A stretch of 64,000 nucleotides of DNA from Dama dama (GCF_033118175.1 NC_083693.1:29707981-29771980); one strand, 5' to 3'. Positions 12,151 through 25,186 are shown, counted from the stretch's first letter. Numbers and translations: made by a program. Notes: generated by a model not told the origin, from the sequence alone.

Positions 12151-13404
12151 TGCCTCACACTTAAGTAAAGACTTGATGGAAACTGGTACTGATGATAATT
12201 TAAGTCATCTTTTCCAGTCTCCTTTCCAACACAGGAATTTATTCTTTGGGTCTGAGACAGAACGGAGCCTTCACTGTGGTGAAGAGTTCACTGCTGTTCC
12301 TAAACTGTCCCGTCTGCTGTGAACAGCGATACCTGCTAGAAAGTTCTTAACTACACTAAGATACAATGTGCATGGAACCATTTCCATCCCCTGACCCTAC
12401 CTGTGCCCTCTGGAGTTGCAAAGAGTAAGTCCCTGCCTTCTCCCCTGGAGTACTAGCACTCTCTCTAATCTGAACAAATGGCAGGCCGTCAGGAAAAGGA
12501 AGCACAATTTATTTGACCATCAAGAAAAAGTTCCAAATGCCATGCCTGGGTCCACAAACCTGTCTCTGAGGAGATGATCCCCATCCCCACAGTTCCTGTT
12601 CCTTCTAAAGCACTGCTCCTGGAACGGCCCTGGACCTTGCCCATCTTCTCTAGCCCTTTACATGCTGAGTCAAAAATTTACAAAGCTGTAACATCCCTAA
12701 AGGCAAGTTACATAAACAGTCAGTGTTGCTGGAACACGGCGTTCAGGGAGGAAATGGCAGGAGGTGAGGCTGGAGAGGCAGGCTGAAGGTCTTGGAGATC
12801 TTTGTAGATGATGTTAAAGGGCCTCAGCTCAATCGTTGTGGCAGTGGTCCCCACCTCTTCCTACATTCACAAAAGTTCACCTGTAGAACACACTCCTCTC
12901 TAGCACCCAGTGTCATTCAGTATTCATAAGGGTTCTGAGGAAGGTGCGAGAAGGAATGAGGCACATACTTCTTCCCGTTAAGAGTCACTGCTGTGGGGAT
13001 AGAGAGCCACTGAATAATTCAAACAAGGGAGGCAGTCAGTCAAAAACACACTTGTAATACGTCACTAGGCAGGTGTGTAAAGGACGGATTTAAGGGGGTA
13101 ATTCTGAAAGCAGAGAGAACATTAGGAAAAATGTAAAAATAAAGACAGAAGTCATCATTTATTAAGCTAAGCAACTACTCACCAACTTCAATCCTCAAAA
13201 TAACCATGAATGGTGAATATTAATGTATTTAATCAAAGCAAAGAGTCTTTGATTATAAATCATACCATTATTTAATGTATCACTAAAAAGGATAAGGTTG
13301 AAACGCTATTAAACTATGAAATGCCATTGCCTGTAAGGCAAATCTGGATTTGATGTGCTAAACCTGTAAATATTACCCAAAAAAGGGAGTCTAAGAGTCA
13401 AGTA
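12151..13404. other. Unassigned intronic DNA
   Basis: About 12780-13130 resembles an old, high-copy mammalian sequence (agagccactgaataattcaa, ggcaggtgtgtaaaggacgg) that I cannot name safely. Positions 13145-13230 look like the first part of the reverse MIR that follows. No exon is seen. Confidence 0.4.
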
Positions 13405-13545
13405 AAGATGGTGTCACCCCTGTTTTACAACCAAAAAACCTGAGGTACAAGGAGGTTTCAAGAGGGTTGCCTAAGTCACACAGAGTCTGTCAGAGCCAGA
13501 ACCCATGAAGCCATTTCAGGCAGAATCCCACTCAAGGAAAACAGG
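13405..13545 (-). repeat. MIR SINE
   Basis: The landmarks ttttacaaccaaaaaacctg, ttgcctaagtcacacagagt and cagagccagaacccatgaag are the core and tail of MIR in reverse. Confidence 0.75.
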
Positions 13546-14975
13546 GCTTCTCCTGAGTCCACCACACGTTACCTCCCAAGGGAGCAAAGGCAAAGTTAAG
13601 TGATACATTGATGTATGCCCTGAAACCAGTGGGCACACACAGGTCATAACCTTGAAAGTGGAGGTCTAATTAGAATCCAGTTTTTAAAAACAAGCCTTTA
13701 GCTGTGTGAATCAGACATTATATCTGAAAAGTGCTTTGAAAATTAAAAACCACACCAAATTTGGACAATCAATCAACCATAATAATCAACCCATCAATTA
13801 TATTTGAGTGCCCTGTCCTGTTCAGATGACCAACAAAGAATCACATACTGACATTATTCCAAGACTTTAAAACCTACTGGAAAGAATTAGGAATACAAAC
13901 TTTAAAGCAAGAGTAAGAAGAGAAATAGGTTGGAGACCTACAATAGTGGAGTTCAAAGACTTCATCAAATGTAAAACTTGAGTTGGGTTCTGAAATCTCA
14001 AAAGCTTGTTGGTGGGGGGAAGATGAGGGTATTTCAGGGTGGCGACAAGGCATGGATAAAGGCAGAAAGGTGGGAGTGAATCACAGTACACACGGAAAGC
14101 AGGAAGATGTGTTCCGATGGGCCTGAGGGGGTCTATGTTCTAAAGCAGAGGGAGCCCAAGGGGTGAAAGAATCAACAAGCCAGAGATCCTCTGAGGCCAG
14201 AGGGAAGAATGTAGACTGAAGGGAAAATGGAGAAACTGTTTCTATGAAAGATTAGACTGAGTGAAAACAGTTGGGAGAAAGACTGGCTTAGCTGCTGTAG
14301 TTACCTAGAGCTGATCTGTTAGTTATCTGGCAAGGAAAAGAAAAGGCAAAGGAAAGGCAGAGGTGGGCCTGAAACAAACACTGAAGGAAGAACCAGTATC
14401 ATTTTGTCACCACTTGGAAACAGAAAGCAAAGCAGGCATCCCTGAGATTTCATACCTTGAAGAAAGACAGTATTGATACATTGGCGGAATGAAAGTTAAG
14501 AAGGGAAGACAGTGGCTTAGTGGGTAAGTGGGTGGAGGGGGGCAGGAAAGGAGGTGAGGCGGAGAGGAGAAAGTGAGTGGACTTGTGGGTGAACACAAAG
14601 CTGGAAGTGGTGCCAGCTCAAAAAGATGGAAAGGTGCTGAACACCCATGGAAACATAGGCCTTTAGCCTGGGTCAGAATGAGAGGTGGATCTGTTCTCTA
14701 TCTGCATCAAAGCAGACGCGTGCCCAAGGGCGAAGGTATGAAGAGAAAGCCAGCAGGGTGCCAGGGACAGACCTGTGCAGAACGTGCCCATTTCTCTCAC
14801 TCTGTAAGTAGGATAAGAAGCAGCAGTTTTAAAGCCCAAGGAGTCGGGCACAGTCAGCAAGGAACTGTCCACTCCTTTCCTGAGGTTTCTCTAATCAACA
14901 TGAACATGATTCTTCTAGGGTAAATTCAGATATATGGATCCCGAAAATCCAAAAGGATGTACTTGTGTACTTGTG
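13546..14975. other. Unassigned intronic DNA upstream of the inverted repeat
   Basis: The stretch is purine-rich and resembles diverged old interspersed sequence around 13850-14400. No exon or known RNA is recognised. Confidence 0.4.
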
Positions 14976-15156
14976 GACCTCATTTGTCCATCTGCTAATA
15001 GGGAAATAGTTAATCAAACTTTCATTTTCTCATGAACCGTTTATCTACTAGAGGAGAGACAGTAAATGGGTGGTAATAAGTTCAGAGGAGAAAATAAGAA
15101 AATAAAGTGTGGGTTGGTAAGGCTTGATGTTCTATACAGGGTGCTTAGGGAAGGCA
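14976..15156 (+). repeat. Left arm of a perfect 181-bp inverted repeat
   Basis: Every base of 14976-15156 is the exact complement of 16191-16011 read backwards, with no gap and no mismatch. Five more outer bases (14971-14975 against 16192-16196) pair with one mismatch. Flanks of this arm do not continue the L2 seen at the right arm, so this arm is probably the inserted copy. It lies in AP3S2 intron 4. Confidence 0.97.
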
Positions 15157-16010
15157 AAAAACAGCAAGTGCTCGGCTCCAGGCTATGAGAGGGTGACCTC
15201 CCTTCAGGGCTGTCTGGAGTTAAACCTCAGGCAGACGGGCCTGGGCTTCCCTCTGCCCCTAAGCTACTTAAAATGTCTCGTGGTACAGACTTGGCTAACT
15301 TCAGAAACAGAGACAGCAACTTATTCTCTACAGAATGTGGACTTTAATTTTTGAGGTCATACGCAGATAAGGCCACAAAGATTTATCAAGGACCAAGATG
15401 TAGTGTACTGTTTTCCCCAATCGGGAGCGATCTTCCAGACTCATAACTGTGTCCTGAGGTGTATTCCGGGCCATGACCACTGGCCCTCCCCACTCGTCCT
15501 CTGGAGTTAATCACAGCTCCTAGGCTAGGGGGAAGGGGTCATCTGTAGACAACCTATCAACTTATCTGGCTTCAAGCTCAGACTTCGTCTCAGAGCAGCA
15601 GAGAGCAATCTAAACTGTTTACTGTCCTAGGCAATAAAGCCTGAATCGAGAGAGGATTGTTCTCTTCAGTGCACTGGGCCTAAAGCCCCAGGGTGATAAG
15701 CTGGCAATAAATGGCACATGGCCCAACATTTTGGAAAAGTGAGCCCCGACACATACCCAGCTGTCCTCTCCAGAGGCAGGGACTCATGTCAATCTCTTCT
15801 GTAATGATGATCTACAATGACCTACCTGCCGCTCTTTCCCCATCCCTCCCTCATCTCCTGTTACTTTCCCCCTTTCTCACTTCCACTCAGGTATATTGGC
15901 CCCAAGGTCTCTGGACTGGATCCACTGACCTGGAATTCTCCAGGGAAGAACCCATCTCTGACTTCTCTTACTTTCTTCCAGTTTTTGCTCAAATGCCATT
16001 GTATCAGTGA
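15157..16010. other. 854-bp spacer between inverted-repeat arms
   Basis: The spacer is mixed-composition DNA with no recognised gene. Its right part (from about 15880) is L2 sequence that runs into the right arm. The rest is unassigned. Confidence 0.6.
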
Positions 16011-16192
16011 TGCCTTCCCTAAGCACCCTGTATAGAACATCAAGCCTTACCAACCCACACTTTATTTTCTTATTTTCTCCTCTGAACTTATTACCACCCA
16101 TTTACTGTCTCTCCTCTAGTAGATAAACGGTTCATGAGAAAATGAAAGTTTGATTAACTATTTCCCTATTAGCAGATGGACAAATGAGGTCA
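15880..16192 (+). repeat. L2 LINE 3' region
   Basis: The order gtttttgctcaaatgccatt, gtgatgccttccctaagcac, tttattttcttattttctcc, ttactgtctctcctctagta follows the L2 3' end, so the right arm of the inverted repeat sits in its native L2 context. Confidence 0.65.
16011..16191 (-). repeat. Right arm of the perfect 181-bp inverted repeat
   Basis: This is the reverse complement of 14976-15156 with full identity by base-by-base reading. L2 sequence continues on its left side without a break, which suggests this is the source copy. Confidence 0.97.
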
Positions 16193-16319
16193 ACAATGAA
16201 TAAGCAGTATGTGTCAAGTATTGTGCTATTATCTGGAAATAAATGGGTGAACAAGACAGTCTGTCCTTACCTTAACAGTATCTTGAAGTGGGGATGGGCA
16301 ACAAACAAAAGAATGAAAT

Positions 16320-16520
16320 ACTTACTATGTATAGGCCTTGTTCTAAGCACTTGTTGTATATTTAATGCTCCATATAAGTTAGCTGCTATCTACCATAAAA
16401 GCCAGGGGCTATCACAAGTTCCTGTCTACATATAAGTTCCAAAGGCACAAGCCATACAGTTCTTAAGTGGCAGAGCCAGGAATCAGGTCCCAGCACACAA
16501 AGGGTGTGTGCTCTGAACCA
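16320..16520 (-). repeat. MIR SINE
   Basis: It reads cttgttctaagcacttgttg, then taagtggcagagccaggaat and ctctgaaccagg, which is MIR in reverse. Confidence 0.75.
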
Positions 16521-16577
16521 GGCAAGTAAGCAAAAACAATACACTGTTAAACGTCACAGCAAAAGCAGTTGAGGGTG

Positions 16578-16790
16578 CTGGGGAAATGGCAGCGCTAGTG
16601 TAAAGAACCCGTCTGCCAATGCAGGAGACATAGAGACATGGGCTTGATCCCTGGGTTGGGAAATCCCCTGGGGGAGAGCATGGCAAACCCACTCCAATAT
16701 TTCTGCCTGGAGAATACCATGGACAGAGGAGCCTTGTGGGCTACGATTCATTGGGTCACAGAGTCAGACATGATTGAAGTGACTGAGCAC
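16578..16790 (+). mobile_element. Bov-tA SINE
   Basis: The head is degenerate (tgtaaagaacccgtctgcca, gcttgatccctgggttggga). The Bov-A body (cccactccaatatttctgcc, atggacagaggagcc) is clear. A short CA-rich run follows at 16788-16806. Confidence 0.85.
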
Positions 16791-17964
16791 ACACACGCAC
16801 ACACCTGTTTTAGTCTATGGGCAGGAAGGGGACTGCCAAAAAAGGCTTCCCTAAAAACCTTTCCAGAACTGTCAGTCTGGAAATGGAAGGGGCTAGAGAT
16901 TCTGTTTTGGACATAACCATCTGAAGTGAGTTCAGATGGTACTATCAGCAGACAGATAACTGAAATCATGGGACTGTGTGAGATGTCCTAAGAAGTAAAT
17001 GTCTAAAAGAAAAGAGAGACCATTTAAGAGCTAAGAAGCTCAAAGTGCCAGATGAAACAGCCGGAAAGGTAGAAAAACATCAGGTGAATGGGTACCATGG
17101 AAACTAGAAACAAAGAGCACCTTAAGAATGAGGAAATATCAAAAGTGCTTGACGAGAAGGGGAGTGGGGAGTGTACACTGGACTCAGAAATGCCAAGAGT
17201 CGAGGCCCTCCACAATCTGATCGTCAACTACTTCTTCAAACTTCTCTCTGACCAACTCCATACATAAACTCCATACTCTAACTCACTGCTCTTCATCTAG
17301 GACAGCATTGTTCCCATCCCAGAGGGCATCTGGAAATATATCAGGCAGAGGCCCCACTGGCATTCAGCAGAGGGGGGTCAAAGAATATCAGCAATTCAGT
17401 GAGAAATTGCACTGCATCAGAACACCACTAATGCCTCTGCTGGCAGACCCTCTGACTAACTGGAGTTTATGCAAAGTTCCCAGTCCCAGTGGCCTTCACC
17501 CCCAATGTTCCCATGCCTCCTTATCCCCTGCCATACCTTTAACCTTTGTTCCTACCATTTGGCCTCCTGAAATTCTGGTTTTGGAAACAGAAATCAACAA
17601 ATTCAGTAAATTTTTACATATCATATCTTATAGTATTTGTAGATATGGAAGCAATTTATTCTATTAGGGAATTTTAATTTGGTAAGTCACCTGAAATTCA
17701 TTTGAGAACTATAGAAGAGACAAATACCAAGTATTTCACTAGATAAAGTGAAAAGCGGCTACACTAGATGCCTTTTACTAAGAGTCAATCATGTTTCTTC
17801 TTACAGGTGTGTTCTTCTATTTTTCTGATACTAAAAATTTCTAAGTTTTCATTTATAAAGTGATACCGAAGCAAATGTCAGATTTATTTTTCCTCTAAGA
17901 AAATAAAGACAACAACAACAAAAAACCCTGTAGTAGTCATTAGTATATTCAAAACTATTTCAGG
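16791..17964. other. Unassigned intronic DNA
   Basis: No exon or confident repeat is seen. A MER20-like reading of 17304-17400 was considered and is too weak. Confidence 0.4.
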
Positions 17965-18233
17965 TTCTCCCGCATCTTGGGCACACGGGTAGGACTGCAC
18001 TTCCCCAGGTTTCTAAGCATGGCCGTGTGACTTGCCTTTGGCCGATGAAATGTGAATGTGATGGATATGCCACTTTAAGAGCCAACACATCAAGTGCCCA
18101 GGTGGAAGTACATGTTGATGAAGATTTCCATCAGCCTGGACCCCGGGGTAACTACAGTGGCAAAGACACTACAATGGCCACACAGCATGAGTGAGAAGTG
18201 AACCTTTCTGCTATAAGCTATTGAAAATTTGAA
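17965..18233 (+). repeat. Probable MLT1-type (ERVL-MaLR) LTR fragment
   Basis: The string of cues ggccgtgtgacttgcctttg, ttaagagccaacacatcaag, atcagcctggacc and catgagtgagaagtgaacct followed by ctataagctattga resembles MLT1-group LTRs, where the last part corresponds to the polyadenylation region. Family assignment is from memory and the copy is strongly diverged. Confidence 0.45.
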
Positions 18234-18235
18234 GT

Positions 18236-18442
18236 CAGTGGCTCAGCAGCAAAGAAGTCACCTGCAACGCAGGAGCTCCAGGAGACATGGGTTCAATCCC
18301 TGGGTCGGGAAGATCCCCTGGAGAAGGAAATGGTAACCCACTCCAGTATCCTTGCCTGAAGAATCCCATGGGCAGAGGAGCCTGGAGGGCTACAGTCCAT
18401 GGGGTCACACAGAGTTGAACACAACTGAAGAAACAGCACACA
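18236..18442 (+). mobile_element. Bov-tA SINE
   Basis: A tRNA-like head (tggctcagcagcaaagaagt) joins a Bov-A body (cccactccagtatccttgcc, gtccatggggtcacacagag). It ends in an acagcacacacagcacac microsatellite-like tail. Confidence 0.9.
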
Positions 18443-20516
18443 CAGCACACATGACCAAGTCTATCTACACTGATACAAACATCAAGTCTGAAAAAGGGTT
18501 CTCAACTAGGGATCAAGAAATTCTGTTTTTCATCCCAGAGCAGGCCAATCCTCTTGTGTATCCTAAAGGATAACAGCAAGAAAAACACAACTAAATCTCT
18601 GTTCCAGACTTCTAGGGCACCTACACATTAGCTATCAAAGGGATATGCAATTTGTTTTATCTGCAACACAACCAAGTAACATCATCGGTAATACGCTCTG
18701 CTCTAACTACAGTCTTGTCAAACACTGGTTTTACTGAAAAGGCCGGATACAAACAGATAGCTCTAAAGGTCAAATTTGGCTGTTTTGTGTACACTGTCAT
18801 CCTAACGCCCTTAACCGGCAATAAGGAACAATTAAACAAACCAAAAGGGTTCTCTGCAATTTCAAGTGGGAATCAATGACACTGCACGCTGAGGCAGGGC
18901 AAAGGTCAAGTAAGCAAGGTGATAGTGTGTACTGTAGCCAGTGTTAAGTGTAGTTTGGCGCAGTCTGAGCTTTTCTTTCCTTTTTTTTTAAACCAAATAC
19001 AGCAATGTTAGAAATTTAAGAAATCATTATTGCTAATCTCTGAGCTGTCCTGATGGAATGAGATAATAGCCTCTGAAAAATATTCTGCCATAAAATTCTC
19101 TCTCAAGCATCAGTAGAGAAGGGCCCAGGATGCAATGGGACAAAAGGCAGGCCTCAGCTCCCCTCCACTCTCTTGGGAGCATTCAGAAAGAGAAACACAG
19201 GTAGCCAGATATGCCAACTACCACCTTTAGTAAGAACTGAAACTCAAACAGAATGTCTTGTCCTTTTGGGCCCAAACAGGCCCTCCTTCCTCACTGAAAC
19301 CACACAAAATGTGTGTCCTTTACTCTTCCTCCAGTTTTTGAGATAGAAATCAGGATATCTCCTCAAACGTCACTGGTGTAGAGAGCATTAATGAGCTTTC
19401 TTATCACAGCCTCTGTTCTCAGAAGGGACATTTCAGGAGGACCATGCATTATTACTATCTACAATCCTTTCATCTTAAGGCTCAACAGTTCATTTCAATT
19501 TTGAGCCATCAGCATTTTCCCATTTCAGCAGCCTATACTTAGCAGAGATTTTAAATTCTATACTACAAGATTTCTTAGGTTCAGACCTGCCCCAAAACAT
19601 ATGTTCCAAATCTCCTGAGACAGCCCACTGCAAGCTGAAATCTATAAAAACCAGATGCACTACCTTGACACAGCCACTAAATCATGACTCTGATGACCAA
19701 AACTGAAAGCACAGCTGAGTTCCAGCTTTGCTGCTGAGACACCAGTAGAACAGAATGTGAGGCTACTCACATGACTTTCTTTGAACAAAACTCAATTCAC
19801 CAAGATCAACGCCAATTCCCACTTCAGCCAGGATGTACTTGGTGGGATTTCTGAAAGCAGAAGGGAACCAACTGCCCCAGGCAAGGGGAGCTCCAAATGG
19901 CACCGTCTAGAGAGCTGGGGACTGTGCCAGAGGCTATGAAAACAAACTCGACTCCAACCTGCAGGACTTTAAGTCATGAAGAAATCTGTGAGGCTAAGGC
20001 ATGAGAACTCTTTATTGACACACACCTGGAGACACCTCCCACAGTGAAAGGGGCCACGCTAGATCCAGTGTGGGAGAAAAGGGCAAACACAAAGAAAAAA
20101 ACAGTCTAATGAAGAAGGAAAAACATACAAACTTACATAAACTAAGGTACACAAATCAGAAATAGCACTACATATTGTTCACAGAGACAACAGGCCAGGG
20201 TAACCAGGACAATCTTTAGGGCGGTAGGACTTGAGCTGAGCTTAGAAGACAAGCTGGATTCAGTTGTTTAAGATGTTGAAAGGCAATTCAGGCAGAGGCT
20301 CTGGAGCAGGAATTACAAAGAGATGAAGACTGATTCAGTCTGGCTAGAGCAGAAAGTATCTGGCTAGAAGTAATGGTAAGTGAGGACAAGATAGAACAGG
20401 GACAAATTGTGGAGAGCCTTGCATGCCCGGCCACGGTGTCAAACCTTGATAATGGGGGACCAAAACAGGTTTGTGATCAAGGGAGCTCATTTAGAGGGTT
20501 TGGAAAATGAATCTAG
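18443..20516. other. Unassigned intronic DNA
   Basis: No exon, RNA gene or confident repeat is seen. About 20225-20430 resembles an old high-copy mammalian sequence (gcaattcaggcagaggctct, gagagccttgcatgcccggc) that I cannot name. Confidence 0.4.
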
Positions 20517-20517
20517 G

Positions 20518-20690
20518 GGACTTCCTGTCAGTCCAGTGGTTATGACTCCATGCTTTCCACTGCAGGGGGCACTGGTTCAATCCCTCCTTAGGGAACTAAG
20601 ACCCCACATGGCACAAAAAATAAATGAATGAATAAATAAAAATAAATGAACTGAAAACATCTAAGGAAAAAAAGAAAAGAAAGAAAATGA
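20518..20690 (+). mobile_element. CHR-type tRNA-derived SINE
   Basis: It reads gggacttcctgtcagtccag, gttcaatccctccttaggga, then a long A-rich tail of aaataaatgaatg repeats to about 20690. Confidence 0.85.
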
Positions 20691-22958
20691 ATCTAATTCT
20701 AGTGTGTAGGACCAACAATAAGAGAAAATAAGGTTAGAAAATCTGACAGACACAACTGAAATCAAGAGCTACCATAACTAAAGACAGTGCTTGACTCATA
20801 ACTGAAACTAGGATCATAAAATATACATACATATAAAGGACATTACTGGGACAAATGTGGAAAATTAAACATAAACTATATATTGGATAACAGTATTTAT
20901 TAATGTTAAATTTCCTGAGAGCTAATTATGTTGTGGTTAATAATTAATTATGCTGTAATTAAGTATGTTAGAGAATTATGCACAATGTATTATATAACAT
21001 GCCGTCCTTGTCCTTAAGAGATGTGTGCTGAAGTACTTTGGGTTGAAAAGTTATAATGTCTGCAACTAACTCTCAAATGGTTCAGGAAAAAAAAGTAGAT
21101 ATATATATAGAGAGATTAATACAAATGCAAGTGTGACAAATGTTAATAATTGGTGAATCTAAGAACAAGATATAAGAAGGACTCTATGGAAAGAAGCACA
21201 GGTTTTAGGGATTGACTGGCTGCTGGGGGCACAGAAGAAGGAAACGCTTTGCATGTACATGACACAGAATGCTGGAACTGCCACCCAAAAAGGGAAGCTA
21301 AGAAGAAACAGTTTTCAGGAGACGCACGTTGAACCTGGCTACGGATAAGAAGTGGCAAGAAGAAACAACACACTAGAATGAAATGAGAAAGAAATGTCTG
21401 AGCAACTGGGACCTAAGAGAGAAGCATGAGAGGGAAAAGAGTAAAGGGAGAGAGGACTGACATCATAATTTACTGGTAGAAGGTGGGAAGAGAGTAAGAG
21501 AAAAACCAGGAGAGTTCTATGTGACAGAAACTAAGGCAGGAAAAGGATTAAGGCAGTGCTCGATGGAATGATCAACAGCATCAAATGCTGCAGAAACATT
21601 AAAGGTGATGACTGGCAAATGCAATTAGGAAATAATCAGTGAATTTGGGGTACAAGTGAAAACCAGGCTATAGGCTCCAGAAAAAGAACAGATAAAGTAG
21701 AAATGCAAGACTGGGTATAAATCACTCACTCACTGAAGAAGTTTACCTTAAATGAAATGATGGAAATGAAATGACAGTTAAAAGGAGCAGCAAAAGCATG
21801 GGAGAGGTGTATTCTGTAAGAGATTGGGGCAAGCTGGGGAAATTTGTAGTTACAGAAGAAAGAGCAAATAAAGACATCTCAGAGGTGAGCTGAAGAAGTG
21901 AGATTTATGATGCATATTAGGGACAGGAAGAGAACTTAGTTCTAGAAATGGAATGGATTAAACTTTCTTTAATACAGGAAGAAAGGGTGAGAGAAGAGGT
22001 GAAGAGAGCTGCAGTAATAAAAACAGGACATTTACAAAAATAACTTAGAAGCTGAGAAAGAAATCTCAAGATTAGGAAGAAAAAAAAAACAACTGCCAGG
22101 ACAGTAGGAATTCAGCCATTTCTGGTCCTCACACAGGCCTCCTGCTCCAGCCACCACTGCATAGGGGAATGGGGCAGCTACCCGTGATGACCCAATGCAC
22201 AGTGTAACACTATCTGAGGGGAATCCTGACTTGGGGTGGAGAGACTTTCAATTAAGAAGGATGGCTTTAGAGGTGACATTCTTATTGTCTTATGATAGAT
22301 CCTTTACCTATCTGAGTAAAAAGACCATTTTCTTCTATCAACAGAAGATATGCCTGGATTAGCAGCTGCTCTACATTGAGGGCAAAGGTGAGCTTGAAAT
22401 CCCACTGAAAGAAAGACACCTGTTGGAAGATACCTGCTGACATTATACGGCGAGTAGAGTGAGATTCGGGTTCCTTGGATCATCACTTTTCAAAAACCTT
22501 AGGAGATATGGATAGCAATTTCCTGATGTCATAGAGCAACTAAAAATAAAACAGTTTTACAACCTTTAAAAGAAATGTGCAGCCACAGCAAAACACTGTA
22601 TAGAACTCATCTGAAGATAAGACATATGAGAAAGAACAACATTTTTATGGCCTTTTATTTCCTGCAAAAGTCATGTGCAATAAAATAGATGGGACTGAGA
22701 TTACTTTACTGCTTTAGCAGGTATCCTCACAAATAATTAAAAAACAGTATTAGAATAATCAGAAAAAAAAAAGTGATTCCCACGGGAGATGGAGAAAGAG
22801 CTCTCGATATATTTTAACAACTTTTCATGACTAAAAATTCTTAGCCACTAAAAAGAGAAGACATTCCCTTTAACTTAATAAAGAACATTTACCTCCAAGT
22901 TTACTATACTTCAAATATTATATATACAGCAAATACTGACAAGAAGAGGACTTCCCTT
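20691..22958. other. Unassigned intronic DNA
   Basis: Positions 20870-21010 are very AT-rich (ttaataattaattatgctg). About 21440-21900 reads as old interspersed sequence. No coding exon was found here in an eye search for AP3S2 exon 5. Confidence 0.4.
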
Positions 22959-22959
22959 T

Positions 22960-23440
22960 TAAATCAGGATCAAAATGAGATGAGCACTATCACCACTTCT
23001 ATTCAACCTGACATTGGAGCTCCTAGTCAGTAGAGTAGAGCAAGAAAAAGACATGAAATGTACAGGATTGAAAAGAAATGAGCAAAATGTTTACAGATAA
23101 AATATCAGAATTAATAAGTGTCTAACATAATTCTGAATTGAACATCAACATGCAGAAATAAAGTGACTTCTATATGATGATAGTAGCAATAAAGGAAAAA
23201 ATGAATATTTAAAACATCAGTACATAAAAAAACAGGTATCTAAGAACAAATTTAATAAAAGATATGTAAAATCTCTATGGGAAAAACTGTAACAGTTCAG
23301 AGAAACCTCAAAGACCTAAAGAAACAGATATACCATAACATGGATAAAATGATATTATAAAAAGTAAATTCTCCTCAATGTTTTATAGATTCAATGCAAT
23401 TCCAATCAAAATTCCAACAGGCGTGTATGTGTGTGCATGA
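22960..23440 (+). mobile_element. L1 ORF2 fragment, sense
   Basis: The order atcaccacttctattcaacc, agcaagaaaaagacatgaaa, ttcaatgcaattccaatcaa is L1 ORF2 downstream of the reverse transcriptase motif. Frames are broken by stops. Confidence 0.75.
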
Positions 23441-24153
23441 GCACATGTGTAACTTAAAAACTGACCCTAAATTGTAAACTAAAATGCAAAGGACCCAAGC
23501 TCAACTTCCCACAGGACCCTCAACTGCCTCCTCCAGGTATATCATCCTATAGGCCCCCGAGTTTTCAGGTGTTAGGCAGCTGGCATTCTGAGACAGCTTC
23601 TACAGAAAACTGGCACCCAAACACAGATTGTCTAGTATCCAGGCAGTTTGTGTATCTCACTAGTAAGTTTGCTCCCTTAGCTGCCTGATAAAAAGAGAGG
23701 GCATTATGGGGAAGGGGGAGGGTATGGGAGGGAGGTGGGGGACACCACTCTAGCAGAGACAGGCCCTCCCCATGGGGACAACGGGAGGATGGAAGACCAG
23801 TGCCTCTTCTTCTACTGCTTGAGAATTTCCTTTCCCTGGTAAAATCTATCCCTTAAATCATGATCTGAGATGTGGATCTGGCTTGGTAAGCAACAGGTGA
23901 CAACTGAAAAGGAATCCCCTTTGAAACCAGGTGGTAACCCAAAGGTAACACCTTATTTCACAATTTTTTTTTTTTAAATTGCTTTAAAATAATAGTAACA
24001 ATAAGGCCTATGGAAGGCATTCCTCCATTCCCTCTATATTCTCAAGTCTCTTTAATCTTAACCTTTTTCCCCACTGGTACAGAAGGAAAATGGATTTGAG
24101 CTATGCCTCTCCTTGACAATAATTACCAGATAGCAGCATCTTTAGCAACTGAC
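23441..24153. other. Unassigned intronic DNA
   Basis: A short T-run sits at 23964-23974. No exon or confident repeat is recognised. Confidence 0.4.
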
Positions 24154-24358
24154 AGTGAAAGTCACTTAGTCGTGTCTGACTCTGTAACCCCATGGACTGG
24201 GGCCTGCCAGGCTCCTCTGTCCATGGAATTCTCCAGGCAAGAATACTGGAGTGGGTAGCCGTTCACTTCTCCAGGCGATCTTCCCAACCCAGGAATCGAA
24301 CTGTGGTCACCTGCATTGCAGGCGGATTCTTTACCAGCTGAGCTACCGGGGAAGCCCT
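24154..24358 (-). mobile_element. Bov-tA SINE
   Basis: In reverse the head (ggcttccccggtagctcagc) and B-box region (ggttcctggg-like) precede the Bov-A body. On the plus strand the marker caagaatactggagtgggta is visible. Confidence 0.9.
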
Positions 24359-25186
24359 GGTCTACAACAACTCTTATTAGCTGCAAAGAGGAGGGGTAAG
24401 AGGTCTCTGAAGTTTCTAAGATCCTTTCATATGAAAAGAGAGACTGACCACCTCAAAAGAACTGGTGAGCCCCGGAAACCTTGTGAGGCTATCAGGGAGC
24501 CCCAAGTCAAGTACCTATTAATCCAAAAGGAATGGGGTTCTGTGATTCTCCTGTACCAGGCTGCTCAGGGAGCCCGCAGCCAAGCCAGATGCTGAGAGAG
24601 AAAACGTTACTCTATGCCCACACCCACTGCACTGGCCCAGGAAGTGCCCAGGAAAACCCTGGGAAAGTTAACTGAAACTGAAGATTCTGGGATGTCAAAG
24701 TCCTCAAGATGGCAATGATGGATCTAAAAATAACCTGCCTTGTCATGATGAAAACAGATTAATAAAGTATCATGGCTTAGCAATGAGGAATAGTCTCCTA
24801 AACATCTTTATCTCCCTCCAAGGGCCATGGATCATAGAAATGATAATCGGTGAGAGAAAGACCAGAGCCAAGCAAACCTAAGATGCACCCACCTCCACCA
24901 GTGAACAGCACTGGGTACAGCGTGTGCTGAGCTGGATAAAAGAAGCCCCTATCTATCCCCTTGCTGGCTATGTCCCACATATAATTTTGCACATGAGGAT
25001 GTTAGCCATGTCACTGTTAGATGCTAGCAACTCGTAACTGCGGACATGTACTTTGGCCCACTTCAATTCTGCCTGGCAGGCTACAGAATATCAATGACCT
25101 GACCTCAAAATATGTTACTGATGTCTCAGTCACTATATTACTCTTTAGGAAAAATGTAAATTTCACTAAGTCAAAAACCATTGTGT
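24359..25186. other. Unassigned intronic DNA
   Basis: No exon or named repeat is recognised. The 114-codon frame at 24251-24595 begins inside the SINE and is not supported. Confidence 0.4.

Noticed and set aside
17304..17400. Second MER20 copy
   Set aside because: Only short pieces such as ccccactggcattcagcag agree, too little to support it.
22304..22486. Possible AP3S2 exon 5
   Set aside because: The minus-strand peptide does not match the expected VHYILQEVVMGG region and splice sites are not in place.
24251..24595. 114-codon plus-strand frame
   Set aside because: Its N-terminal part is the antisense of a Bov-tA SINE.
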